From positions 1 through 40,841 of the forward strand of contig JAKJJQ010000028.1 in NCBI GenBank assembly GCA_021713415.1: 40,841 nucleotides of DNA, read 5' to 3'. The position numbers and the translations under genes are program-made. The DNA is from M0027 sp021713415 (lineage in GTDB: Bacteria; Pseudomonadota; Gammaproteobacteria; Francisellales; Francisellaceae). Of the stretch, positions 33,046-40,838 are shown piece after piece. The notes beneath the pieces were generated by a model that was not told the origin of the DNA, made no database searches, and worked only from the letters and a program-made list of their open reading frames with translations. Each line of letters opens with the position of its first letter. Position 1 is the stretch's first letter.

Positions 33046-34308
33046 TTATATTTGCTTTATCCAACTGATATTAATTTCTAAACCTAATGATTGATGGTTC
33101 TTAAATACAATCGTACCACCACTTAAACTGACAAGTTCGTGAACAATTGCAAGGCCTAGTCCATAATATTTTTGACCGTCTGACTTATTCTCTGAGAAAC
33201 CAGCTTGGGTTATTTTATCGAGTTTTTCTTCAGCAATACCCTTACCATTATCAATAATAACTAAACTAATTAGTTTACTTGTCTGTTTTAATGAAACTTC
33301 CACTAATGATGCAAAGCGAAATGCATTATCAAATATATTAGTTAATATACGATTAAAGACCATAGCAGAACCAAGCAATAAGGCTTGTTTACCTTGTGGT
33401 TGATATTCAATGTGATACCCCATCTCTGCATAGTTTTCCTGCAATGCTAAAATAACCAAGTTTAAGTCCACTTGTTTCAGTTGCTGTAGATGTAAATTAG
33501 ATAATGATAAGAAACTATGTATTACAGCTGAGACATGGTCAATATCATTAATACTACTTTTAGCCTCTGCAATATCTTTGAGTTCTAATTTTTCCATGCG
33601 TAACCGCATCCGAGTTAAAGGGGTTTTAATATCATGAGAGATTGAAGACATTAATTGAGCGCGTGTACGTGTTAGGTTATGGATTCTTAATTTCATTTTC
33701 TCAAATAATTGTCTTGGACCTGATAGAAGCCCTGAATATAAACTTAGCTGAGTTGGAATCCCTAAATCAGTTAGCATCTCCTGGCTTAATCTAGTTAAGC
33801 GATATAATCTAAAAATTAAAATGCTGGCAAATAAAAGTAAAATTGCAACTAATAATAATATGCCAAACTCTGCTGAAATAGTGATAAAAAAGTATTGATA
33901 ATTTTTAATTACATGCACATCTAACCATAAACCTTTATGAATATAAACTGAAAATTTATGTACCGCTTGTGGATGTTGTAATATCTTCTTCTCTAGTTGC
34001 TTGGCATTTTTAATGGTATAATCAGGATGAAACTGAGGCGTTGTTGATAAGGCCATTTTAAGGGTAATACGATTGATATTTAACTTTGAAAAATGATCAT
34101 TATCAAATGTTCGCACAAATTCTTTTAAGTCTTCAGACTCACCGTATTTAACAACTTTTGCAATCTCCCAGGCAATTTTATGATGTAATTCTTGATGAAT
34201 TTCTTCATTCATTTGGTTATAAGCATTAACAAATAAAAATACCACTGATAGTAAACTTAGCACTAAAAAACTAATTAAAAATCCTAGTGACCGGTATTTT
34301 TTCAACAT
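33046..34308 (-). CDS. EnvZ-type membrane sensor histidine kinase
   Basis: 420 residues. TM1 lies at about 9-30, a periplasmic sensor of about 108 residues at 31-138, and TM2 at about 139-168. A HAMP-like linker leads to the HisKA domain with H225 (SSISHDIKTPLTRMRLR, the EnvZ-type H-box), and the ATPase domain carries N-box IFDNAFRFA, G1 DNGKGI and G2 GLGLAIVHEL. The ATG lies 2 bases after the response-regulator stop, so the two are translationally coupled. The periplasmic domain has no family I recognise. The Asp-box lipoprotein follows after a 99-base gap without a terminator, so the three may form one operon and the lipoprotein could feed the sensor. Confidence 0.9.
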   Translation of the reverse strand: MLKKYRSLGFLISFLVLSLLSVVFLFVNAYNQMNEEIHQELHHKIAWEIAKVVKYGESEDLKEFVRTFDNDHFSKLNINRITLKMALSTTPQFHPDYTIKNAKQLEKKILQHPQAVHKFSVYIHKGLWLDVHVIKNYQYFFITISAEFGILLLVAILLLFASILIFRLYRLTRLSQEMLTDLGIPTQLSLYSGLLSGPRQLFEKMKLRIHNLTRTRAQLMSSISHDIKTPLTRMRLRMEKLELKDIAEAKSSINDIDHVSAVIHSFLSLSNLHLQQLKQVDLNLVILALQENYAEMGYHIEYQPQGKQALLLGSAMVFNRILTNIFDNAFRFASLVEVSLKQTSKLISLVIIDNGKGIAEEKLDKITQAGFSENKSDGQKYYGLGLAIVHELVSLSGGTIVFKNHQSLGLEINISWIKQI

Positions 34309-34310
34309 GA

Positions 34311-35039
34311 CTAGACCATTTTCTTATGTACGCTTGCATTGAACAAATAACCTTGACCATGTTTTGTTAAAATTAATTTAGGGTGTTTTGTATCTTCTTC
34401 TATTTTTTGACGTAAAATTCTAACTCTAACATCAATTGAACGATCATAAACATCACGGGTTTTATTACTTGAATAACTTAAAATAAAGTCACGCGATAAA
34501 ATTCTTTTAGGATTTTCTAAAAATGTTACCAGTAGATTAGCATCTGCTGTTGATAGTTGTATTTCTTCATTTTCATTCATTAATAGAGAAGTACGCGTAT
34601 CAAACTCCCATCGATCAAAGCTATAAATGGTATCTTTTAGATCTGAGTTACTCTGATCAATTCGTCGATAAATAGCTTTAATTCGAGCAAATAATTCTAA
34701 AGTACTAAATGGTTTAACTAAAAAATCATCCACACCTGCATCAAAAGCTAACACACGTTCTGTGACTTCTTGAGATGCAGTAATCATAATAATTGGGATA
34801 TTGGTTATCTCTCTAATATATCGACAAACTTCAATTCCATCTGTTTCAGGTAGCATTAAATCAAGTAATACTGCATCAAACTGATATTTTTGTATTACTG
34901 AAGCAACCTGCTTACCATCATGCAAAATGTGACTTTCAATATTAAAGCGTGCTTTTAATGTTTCTTTTAAACTCTCAGTAATGCCAACATCATCATCAAC
35001 AATTAAAATCTGTTTGATTTCATGATTACTGTTATCCAT
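34311..35039 (-). CDS. OmpR-type response regulator
   Basis: These 242 residues comprise a receiver domain with D15-D16-D17 (LIVDDDVGI), phosphoacceptor D60 (LLDLMLPETDG), Thr in MITASQEV and Lys in LVKPFSTLELFAR, then a C-terminal winged helix (about 135-235) with LSTADANLLVTFLENPKRILSR and the recognition-helix region DRSIDVRVRILRQKIEED. AAGGA lies 6 bases before the ATG. It heads a minus-strand set with the EnvZ-type kinase and probably the Asp-box lipoprotein. It is distinct from the PhoB of this window. Target genes are unknown; its own neighbourhood and the paralogous lipoprotein gene are candidates. Confidence 0.92.
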   Translation of the reverse strand: MDNSNHEIKQILIVDDDVGITESLKETLKARFNIESHILHDGKQVASVIQKYQFDAVLLDLMLPETDGIEVCRYIREITNIPIIMITASQEVTERVLAFDAGVDDFLVKPFSTLELFARIKAIYRRIDQSNSDLKDTIYSFDRWEFDTRTSLLMNENEEIQLSTADANLLVTFLENPKRILSRDFILSYSSNKTRDVYDRSIDVRVRILRQKIEEDTKHPKLILTKHGQGYLFNASVHKKMV

Positions 35040-35358
35040 TGTAATTCCTTAATGACTTTTACTATTTCCTATGACAATTCAATGGGCTTAATTTCTCTAA
35101 AGTTAGTTATTATTTTAATCTTTATTCTAACAACAAGATATACATCTAACGGTATTATTTTAAAAAACTAATTCACTACCAATTTGGATAGTGTCAATAC
35201 GAGCTATGACAAAATGTTTTTAACTCATTTGAAAATGTTATTATCATCCTTAAGTTTAATATAATAAGTCATGGCTATGGAATTATTAAAGAACAATATA
35301 TTTAGTTGATTAAATGATGTTATAGTATAACCAACTGTTTTACTTTAAATTTATTATT
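35040..35358. other. AT-rich divergent intergenic region
   Basis: These 319 bases separate the divergent response regulator and Rpn-nuclease genes and are strongly AT-rich. I see no RNA gene and no convincing protein. A 38-codon frame from 35052 lacks a Shine-Dalgarno. The notable element is the palindrome at 35319-35331; otherwise only weak promoter-like hexamers are present on both strands. Confidence 0.5.
35319..35331. promoter_or_regulatory. Perfect palindrome upstream of the Rpn nuclease
   Basis: GTTATA-G-TATAAC is a perfect 13-base palindrome ending 27 bases before the Rpn ATG. It includes a TATAGT hexamer that could serve as -10, so a bound repressor would block the promoter. The regulator is unknown. 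Confidence 0.4.
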
Positions 35359-36324
35359 ATGATTGTCAGAAAAAATAACACAGAGATTAATAAACCCAAA
35401 TTTGATCAATACTTTAAATTCAATTTAGAAAAAAAAGAAATTGCAGAAGAAGTTATCAAGTCTGTTCTACCTAAAGAATTAGTTGAGCTTGCTAATTTCT
35501 CAAAAATGAAGCTTGAACCAAGCGAACATATTGATCAAGAGTTAAGAAAATTAATTACCGATGTACTTTGGAGTGTGCCAATTAAAGGCAAAAAAGCCTA
35601 TATTTACTTTCTCTGTGAACATGAAAGTGGCTTAAAAGATCATGATATTTTACCATTTAGGTTTCATAAGTATGTCATTCGAATCATGGAAAAACATCTT
35701 GCTAAGGGAAATAATAAGCTTCCAATTGTTGTACCAATTTTGCTTTATCACGGCATAAAACAAGGTTATCCTCACAGCCTATCGATATTTAATTGCTTTG
35801 AAGATAAAGAACTTGCTGAGAAATATGCATTTCAAGATATCACATTAATTGACCTTAGCGTCCTAGATGAAGAAGAAATCGCATCACAAGGATTTCGATT
35901 TTTCTTTCAATTGGTGTTAAAATATTCAAGAGACAAAGAATTAGCCAAACGATTAGTAGATATACTAGAAAAATACCCTAATCTGGCAAATTATTTTGAT
36001 GGTAAAGACTTTAAAGATGCATTTGTTCAGTTATTAATGAGTTTAGATTTAGACTCTGAACATACTGCTAGAGAAACTTTAAAGAAATTAGATGATTTAA
36101 CTGGAGCTGATATTATGACGCTACGTGAACAATGGGAAGCTAAAGCTACCAAAAAAGGCATTAAACAAGGTCTTGAGCAAGGTGCTATTCAAAAAGCACA
36201 GGAAACGGCTAGAAATATGCTGCTTAAAAACTACAATCCTAAAGAAATTGCTGATTTAACCTCTCTTGAACTTGAAACTATCCTTAAACTTAAAAAAGAT
36301 ATTAATAATCAAAAGAAAAGATAA
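35359..36324 (+). CDS. Rpn-family PD-(D/E)XK nuclease (transposase_31 type), full length
   Basis: These 321 residues match the Rpn / transposase_31 family: N-terminal FDQYFKFNL and VLPKELVE, the nuclease core with D68 (LITDVLWSV) and E87 (YFLCEHESGLKDHD), then LPIVVPILLYHG, FRFFFQLVLKYS and a C-terminal tail with GLEQG and EIADLTSLELETILKLKK. The third catalytic position, Q or K in many relatives, is E89 here. Rpn proteins are RecA-independent recombination-promoting DNA endonucleases that can be toxic and act in phage defence, with a short protein made from an internal start acting as antitoxin. Such a start is present at 36115. No Shine-Dalgarno precedes the main ATG, which may keep toxin synthesis low. 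Confidence 0.85.
   Translation: MIVRKNNTEINKPKFDQYFKFNLEKKEIAEEVIKSVLPKELVELANFSKMKLEPSEHIDQELRKLITDVLWSVPIKGKKAYIYFLCEHESGLKDHDILPFRFHKYVIRIMEKHLAKGNNKLPIVVPILLYHGIKQGYPHSLSIFNCFEDKELAEKYAFQDITLIDLSVLDEEEIASQGFRFFFQLVLKYSRDKELAKRLVDILEKYPNLANYFDGKDFKDAFVQLLMSLDLDSEHTARETLKKLDDLTGADIMTLREQWEAKATKKGIKQGLEQGAIQKAQETARNMLLKNYNPKEIADLTSLELETILKLKKDINNQKKR
36089..36183 (+). repeat. 95-bp direct repeat, copy 1 (inside rpn)
   Basis: This segment matches 36334-36428 at 93 of 95 positions (A/G differences in GTGAAC/GTGAGC and TAAAGC/TAAGGC). It includes the internal Shine-Dalgarno GGAG, the internal ATG and the first 23 codons of the small frame. Both flanks diverge abruptly. Confidence 0.9.
36115..36324 (+). 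CDS. Internal in-frame small protein of rpn (RpnS-like), 69 residues
   Basis: This ATG at codon 253 of the nuclease gene follows GGAG by 8 bases (GGAGCTGATATT, then ATG), a much better initiation site than that of the nuclease itself. It would give a 69-residue protein (MTLREQWEAKATKKG to KKDINNQKKR) identical to the nuclease tail. In characterised Rpn loci the internally started short form binds the long form and blocks its toxic activity. The independent evidence here is that the same Shine-Dalgarno and start recur in the duplicated copy at 36360. Expression from this site is inferred. Confidence 0.6.
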   Translation: MTLREQWEAKATKKGIKQGLEQGAIQKAQETARNMLLKNYNPKEIADLTSLELETILKLKKDINNQKKR

Positions 36325-36333
36325 ACTGCTTAC

Positions 36334-36428
36334 TAGATGATTTAACTGGAGCTGATATTATGACGCTACGTGAGCAATGGGAAGCTAAGGCTACCAAAAA
36401 AGGCATTAAACAAGGTCTTGAGCAAGGT
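36334..36428 (+). repeat. 95-bp direct repeat, copy 2 (downstream of rpn)
   Basis: This is the second copy of 36089-36183, 245 bases further on and in a different reading frame from the nuclease gene. It carries the Shine-Dalgarno and start of the free-standing small gene at 36360. Confidence 0.9.
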
Positions 36429-36569
36429 CTCGAACAGGGTCGACTCGAGATGGCTAAAAATATGTTACAGTACGGTGATTCTATTGATAAAATTGTTGCT
36501 ATTACTGGCCTTGAGAAGGCAACTATCCTTAAGCTTAAAAAAGATATTAAGAATTATAAAAAGAAATAA
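36360..36569 (+). CDS. Free-standing RpnS-like small protein with a different tail, 69 residues
   Basis: This 69-residue gene has the same length as the internal form at 36115. The first 23 residues are identical (MTLREQWEAKATKKGIKQGL, then EQG). The middle is replaced (LEQGRLEMAKNMLQYGDSID instead of AIQKAQETARNMLLKNYNPK), and the end is similar again (ATILKLKKDIKN). Upstream residues of the nuclease reading (DDLTGADI) are preserved as DNA but lie behind an in-frame stop, so only the small protein can be made. It starts 36 bases after the nuclease stop, with GGAG 8 bases before the ATG. It may be a second antitoxin, an antitoxin against a different Rpn, or a donor of tail sequence for recombination. 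Confidence 0.65.
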   Translation: MTLREQWEAKATKKGIKQGLEQGLEQGRLEMAKNMLQYGDSIDKIVAITGLEKATILKLKKDIKNYKKK

Positions 36570-36576
36570 TAACCCC

Positions 36577-37242
36577 TCAAAACCCTCCCACAGCATACAA
36601 GGTAAAGCTACCTGTATAAGTATCATGCGGCATTGCCTCTTGTTTAAAGTTTTTATCTTCTGGGACGGATACTCAAACGTATAAATCATTATAAGGTGTA
36701 TTAGCACTAGCTGATGTACTCACAACACCAATTGTCGAATCATCAGGTGTTAAATCTTGATATATACCTGTTTGATCTGATTTATACTGAACAATATACG
36801 CTCTATGCTTACTATTTCTACCATTGACTAATTGACAAACATTAGAATCTGTTACACTACATCTAAGTTTTAAACCAAACTTTTTATTTGAAGCATTGGT
36901 TTGATAACTTAAGTGGTGAGGGGTTGATTCAACAGCGCTGCCATCTATCGGTAAATGCATATTAAACTGTGTACCATCTAAAGCTTTTATAATAGCGTAG
37001 GATTTTATAATTATTTTTAGAGCTGTTGTAGGTCCACATAAATTATCATTACTACTATTTTTATCACCAAACAGATTTTGAAAATAAGCGTAAATACAAA
37101 CATTAGATAAATTTAAGTCATAGGTACCAGAAGGGTATATACCAATAAAAATCTTTGCAATATAACCACTTATTGGTATACCATCTGCCGTTATGAAAAG
37201 AGGTGCACCGTGAAGAGAAAAATTAGAAAGAAATATTTGACA
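36577..37242 (-). pseudogene. Broken gene for a cysteine-containing, pilin/adhesin-like protein
   Basis: One minus-strand frame runs open for 189 codons from 37242 to an in-frame TGA at 36675-36673, then continues without another stop for 31 codons (VSVPEDKNF ... DTYTGSFTLYAVGGF) to TGA at 36579-36577. The composition looks coding on both sides of the first TGA. No usable start exists near 37242, where TAA (37245-37243) closes the frame; the first ATG is at 36960. The gene thus lacks its 5' end and has a nonsense codon. The last segment (Y-T-G-S-F-T) and paired cysteines recall C-terminal strands of secreted pilin or adhesin domains, but this is weak. It lies between the small Rpn gene and the end of lipoprotein B. 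Confidence 0.55.
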
Positions 37243-37338
37243 TTAATAACGGATGCTCAGGTTATTTTTAGTATGGAAGAAAGCATTGAGAATTTTGAGG
37301 TTGGTACCCAATACTTTCAACCATACAAACCTTATTAA
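37210..37338 (+). CDS. Possible 42-residue basic micro-protein
   Basis: A frame from GTG 37210 to TAA 37336-37338 encodes 42 residues (MKRKIRKKYLTLITDAQVIF ... FQPYKPY). AGAGG lies 6 bases upstream. The N-terminus is very basic and the rest is ordinary in composition. It overlaps the broken gene on the other strand and the last four bases of lipoprotein B. I know no family; it could equally be a fragment or chance. Confidence 0.25.
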   Translation: MKRKIRKKYLTLITDAQVIFSMEESIENFEVGTQYFQPYKPY

Positions 37339-40300
37339 TCAGGGATTAGTACTGAACCTAGCATATTAATACCACTGTCTGTTACAACATAAAGATTATT
37401 ATTAACCACTTTAGGAGAAACTATAGATGCATTAGGTGTTAATCCATTTTCTGGGGATGATGTTGTTGGTTTCCAGCTGTTTCCTGAATCATTACTTATT
37501 AATCCAGAATATACACCTTTACTCCCAATATTTGGATTATAAATCGTAGCATAAACTGTATTACCAACAACATAAATCGCTTGAGCTAAACAAGGTGCTG
37601 TATTCTTAGTTTTCCAAGTTTTTCCCTGATCATGGCTAATAGAAATTCCTATATCTGTTGCCACATAAATATTATTTGCATTAACGGCTACATCAAAAAC
37701 TGTCTTTCCAACGAATTCAGGATAGTACGACCAATTTTTACCATTATCGCTACTATGTAATAACCCACCATCCGCAGCAGAAGCATATATATCATTATTT
37801 CCGTCTGTTGCAATGTTATACACAGATGGTTCTACCGCAGGATCAGATTTTGGCAAATTAACTTTAGACCATGTAGCAGCTCCATCATTACTAACGTGTA
37901 GTTTATAAGAAGCGTCGATTACGTAAATATTATTACCTAAAATAGCCATACGCGAATAAGAAGAAGGATCAAAATTAAGCGCGTTTTCATCCCAAGTTTG
38001 GCCTCCGTCTGTACTCAGGAATGATGCTCTATATCCATCAGATTGATGCACAGTTGCAAACATAGTTTCACCAGAGATTACAATATCAGTTGGATTAGTC
38101 ATATGTTCTCCTATCATCAATCTGGACCAAGTATGCCCATAGTCTTTACTTAATAATGTAGCGGTTGAAACAGCATTGTCGAGATTTTTAATTGCATAAA
38201 GAGTATCATTTCTCACTTCTATATGTCTAACTCCATAACCATTACCAAGTAAACCATTTGTTTCTTGCTTTAATTCCCAAGTTTTACCATTGTCATTACT
38301 AATTTCAAGCCCTTTACCATGATCGGGCTTGTCCTGAAGAATAGCATATAGAGATCCATTTTCTTCGACAATCTGACTAAACCTATCTGAGCTTAATGCT
38401 TTCCAATGATTGCCATCATCTGCACTAACTAATAAACCATGACCACCTTTAAAAAATGCAAAAGCATAAATTCCTGCGTTATTAACAGTTACATTTGATA
38501 CCACATCATCATTCAAAAGTGTTTTCCAATTATTTCCATTATCAACACTAATCATTAAACTATTCCCAGTCGCCAGATAAATTGTATTATTAAATACACA
38601 GATATCATTAATTCCTGAAGAAGGAATTTTATTTTTAATCGTCGTCCATCCTTTAGCTATATTATCAGTAAATATTAAATCTTGTTTATTGGTTATAATA
38701 TAGATAGTGTTATCATTTATATATGCTTTATAAACATGTCTTGATATTGTTCCATCATTACCATTATTGCCTGTTATTAATCTCCAACTTTTACCATTAT
38801 CAAGACTTAAAACCAGACATTGATCATATTTTGAATCTTGAGTTGGTCCTCTATTTATCACACCGTATAGATCTCCATTCTTTGCAATAAGAACTTGAGA
38901 TAGCCCTTGATCATTTCCATCAATATTAATGATATCTTTCGTCCACGTTTTACCATTATCTGAACTAATAAATACACCATCATCGGTGGCTACATAAATT
39001 GACTTACCCGATACACTAAACGCATTAATATGAGCGCTAGCTAAACCATTTGCTGCTGTAATATTTTTCCATGTATTACCTCCATCTGCACTAATTGATA
39101 GGGCGGTTGGTGTCGAAGCATAAATCAAACCATTAGCAACTTCAATATGATTGATATCATTCGATGCTAAACCATTTGTTAAATTTGATAATGAGAAAAA
39201 TTTTGGATAAACATCAACTCCTAAAGTAACTCCTGCACTTTCAGAACCTCCATATGCTGTATTTCCATAGATAAGTGAATATTGATATGCATTTGCTTCT
39301 GTTATGGCTGATGTTGTGTATTGAAAGTCATCTTTACAAAAAGATGTACCTAGTAAAGTTACACCACAATCATTATCATATGATGCTTCAAAACTACCAT
39401 CACTTGGAGTAATTGTAGTCGCTAATTTTGATATTGGATCTGAGTAATTATTACGCACTGAAAGTGGAATCCTTGTAGTAAATGCACTACTTGTGACAAG
39501 ATGATAATTGCCTGAGATTTGAAGGCCATCTGAATTACTAGAACCAACAACTAACTTATTAATCTCATTTGCATTTGAACCTGAAACATATAATTCATCA
39601 CTGCCTGATGGATAATTGCTTAAACTACCATCTAAAATAATATTACAAGATTCATTAGCTGCTAATGTCATACCATTAATACAGCTACTTTTTTGATCTT
39701 CATCAACGCCTGATAATGCTGGTATTGTCAGCTGTAAATTCTTAACATCTACAGGCGATATATTTTCTATAGCAATATATTGATGCGAACCTGGTACAAT
39801 TGTTATTTGAGTTAATTTATGCTTTGTTGATGCAGTTTTAATATTCTTTGCTTTAAATAGTGCTAATGAATCACGAGCCTCAACATTTAATACTGGACGA
39901 ATAATACTTAATGTTTGCGATGTAATCAGTTTTTCTGAAGAGAATACTTTTAGATCAACATTAGCATTCACTGCAGTATCTTGTGCTGTAACATTAAATG
40001 TACAACTTTGCCCAGGTGATAAACTTGATGTACAAGTACTATCTGCGACTTTTCCAAGTAAATAACTTTCACTAGTTCCTGATTGATATAAACTAAAAGT
40101 TAAGTTATCAATTGCATTATCACCTTGATTTTTTAAGGTGTATTGCTTTGTACTACCGCTACCTAAAACTTCTGAATTAGATGTTAGAGAAACATTTTCT
40201 GCAGCATTGGCAATCACTTTAACGGGTATTTGTAATGAATTTTTTGCATTTGTTGCACTAATACTTAAAGTCGCTGATTGTCCTACTTTTGCTCCTTTAG

Positions 40301-40625
40301 CATTGATAGTAATATTAATAATACCTGATTTTTTTATCGTTAATGGGATTGTATTTGCAATCATTACACCAGAAACACCACTTAATGTAACTTTAAGACC
40401 TTCAGCTGTGACATCGCCAACATTACCAATTTCAATCGATATTTGACCCACACTAGTTACACTTGCTTCAGATTTATTAGAAATCAAGTATGAAAATGTG
40501 CTAACTGATCTATGAGATGAGCCTGAGTCACCAGATGAATCTTGACATGCACTCAGTTGCAAAGCCAGTGGGCAAACAATCATCATCGATAACATAGTTT
40601 TTTTGAATTTTTTACTTAATAACAT
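37335..40625 (-). CDS. Large lipoprotein with 13 Asp-box repeats (paralog B)
   Basis: A 1,096-residue lipoprotein, clearly paralogous to that at 29707. The start is ATG 40625, 7 bases after GGAGG. The signal peptide ends in lipobox LSAC with C27, the same position as in paralog A. The shared N-terminal part has matching blocks (SIIRPVLNVEARDSL, NYPSGSDELYVSG, YGNTAYGGSESAGVTLGVDV) and cysteine pairs. The C-terminal half again has 13 Asp boxes (SADGGNTW, SSDNGKTW, SNDNGKTW, STDGGQTW, SHDQGKTW and so on; the fourth, TDNIAKGW, is degenerate) and closes with GINMLGSVLIPD. Repeats are less regular than in paralog A and carry insertions. No regulator sits beside it in the window. Surface binding or sensing is plausible; no enzymatic residues were recognised. 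Confidence 0.85.
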   Translation of the reverse strand: MLLSKKFKKTMLSMMIVCPLALQLSACQDSSGDSGSSHRSVSTFSYLISNKSEASVTSVGQISIEIGNVGDVTAEGLKVTLSGVSGVMIANTIPLTIKKSGIINITINAKGAKVGQSATLSISATNAKNSLQIPVKVIANAAENVSLTSNSEVLGSGSTKQYTLKNQGDNAIDNLTFSLYQSGTSESYLLGKVADSTCTSSLSPGQSCTFNVTAQDTAVNANVDLKVFSSEKLITSQTLSIIRPVLNVEARDSLALFKAKNIKTASTKHKLTQITIVPGSHQYIAIENISPVDVKNLQLTIPALSGVDEDQKSSCINGMTLAANESCNIILDGSLSNYPSGSDELYVSGSNANEINKLVVGSSNSDGLQISGNYHLVTSSAFTTRIPLSVRNNYSDPISKLATTITPSDGSFEASYDNDCGVTLLGTSFCKDDFQYTTSAITEANAYQYSLIYGNTAYGGSESAGVTLGVDVYPKFFSLSNLTNGLASNDINHIEVANGLIYASTPTALSISADGGNTWKNITAANGLASAHINAFSVSGKSIYVATDDGVFISSDNGKTWTKDIINIDGNDQGLSQVLIAKNGDLYGVINRGPTQDSKYDQCLVLSLDNGKSWRLITGNNGNDGTISRHVYKAYINDNTIYIITNKQDLIFTDNIAKGWTTIKNKIPSSGINDICVFNNTIYLATGNSLMISVDNGNNWKTLLNDDVVSNVTVNNAGIYAFAFFKGGHGLLVSADDGNHWKALSSDRFSQIVEENGSLYAILQDKPDHGKGLEISNDNGKTWELKQETNGLLGNGYGVRHIEVRNDTLYAIKNLDNAVSTATLLSKDYGHTWSRLMIGEHMTNPTDIVISGETMFATVHQSDGYRASFLSTDGGQTWDENALNFDPSSYSRMAILGNNIYVIDASYKLHVSNDGAATWSKVNLPKSDPAVEPSVYNIATDGNNDIYASAADGGLLHSSDNGKNWSYYPEFVGKTVFDVAVNANNIYVATDIGISISHDQGKTWKTKNTAPCLAQAIYVVGNTVYATIYNPNIGSKGVYSGLISNDSGNSWKPTTSSPENGLTPNASIVSPKVVNNNLYVVTDSGINMLGSVLIPD

Positions 40626-40753
40626 ATTCCAACCTCCAATCGTTATTATTTGTTTAAGAAATCATTACATAACCAAATTAACAAATGAATATTTAGAAAA
40701 TATGTAAAAATATTTATAGTATATAAATTATGATTAAATATGGTTATAATGAA

Positions 40754-40837
40754 ATGGACTCGTTCGCATAAATAAGTAAAAGCCTATTAGTAAATGCTAG
40801 ACTTATTTTGCAACAACTTAAATAGCAAGGAGTCCAT
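40754..40837 (+). promoter_or_regulatory. Inverted repeats that can mask the ribosome binding site of the last gene
   Basis: ATGGACTC (40754-40761) pairs perfectly with GAGTCCAT (40830-40837). Nested inside, GCATAAATAAGT (40766-40777) pairs with ACTTATTTTGC (40801-40811), leaving an 18-base bulge on the right side. The right arm covers most of the Shine-Dalgarno AAGGAG of the gene starting at 40839. A TATAAT hexamer lies just upstream of the left arm (40745-40750), without a good -35. Confidence 0.5.
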
Positions 40838-40838
40838 C

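Noticed and set aside
35052..35168. 38-codon hydrophobic frame on the plus strand upstream of rpn
   Set aside because: No Shine-Dalgarno; it sits in the promoter region of the divergent response regulator and shows no coding signature.
36577..36675. Selenocysteine or other recoding at the in-frame TGA
   Set aside because: No SECIS-like element was recognised and the gene also lacks its 5' end, so simple decay is the better explanation; kept only as a remote option.
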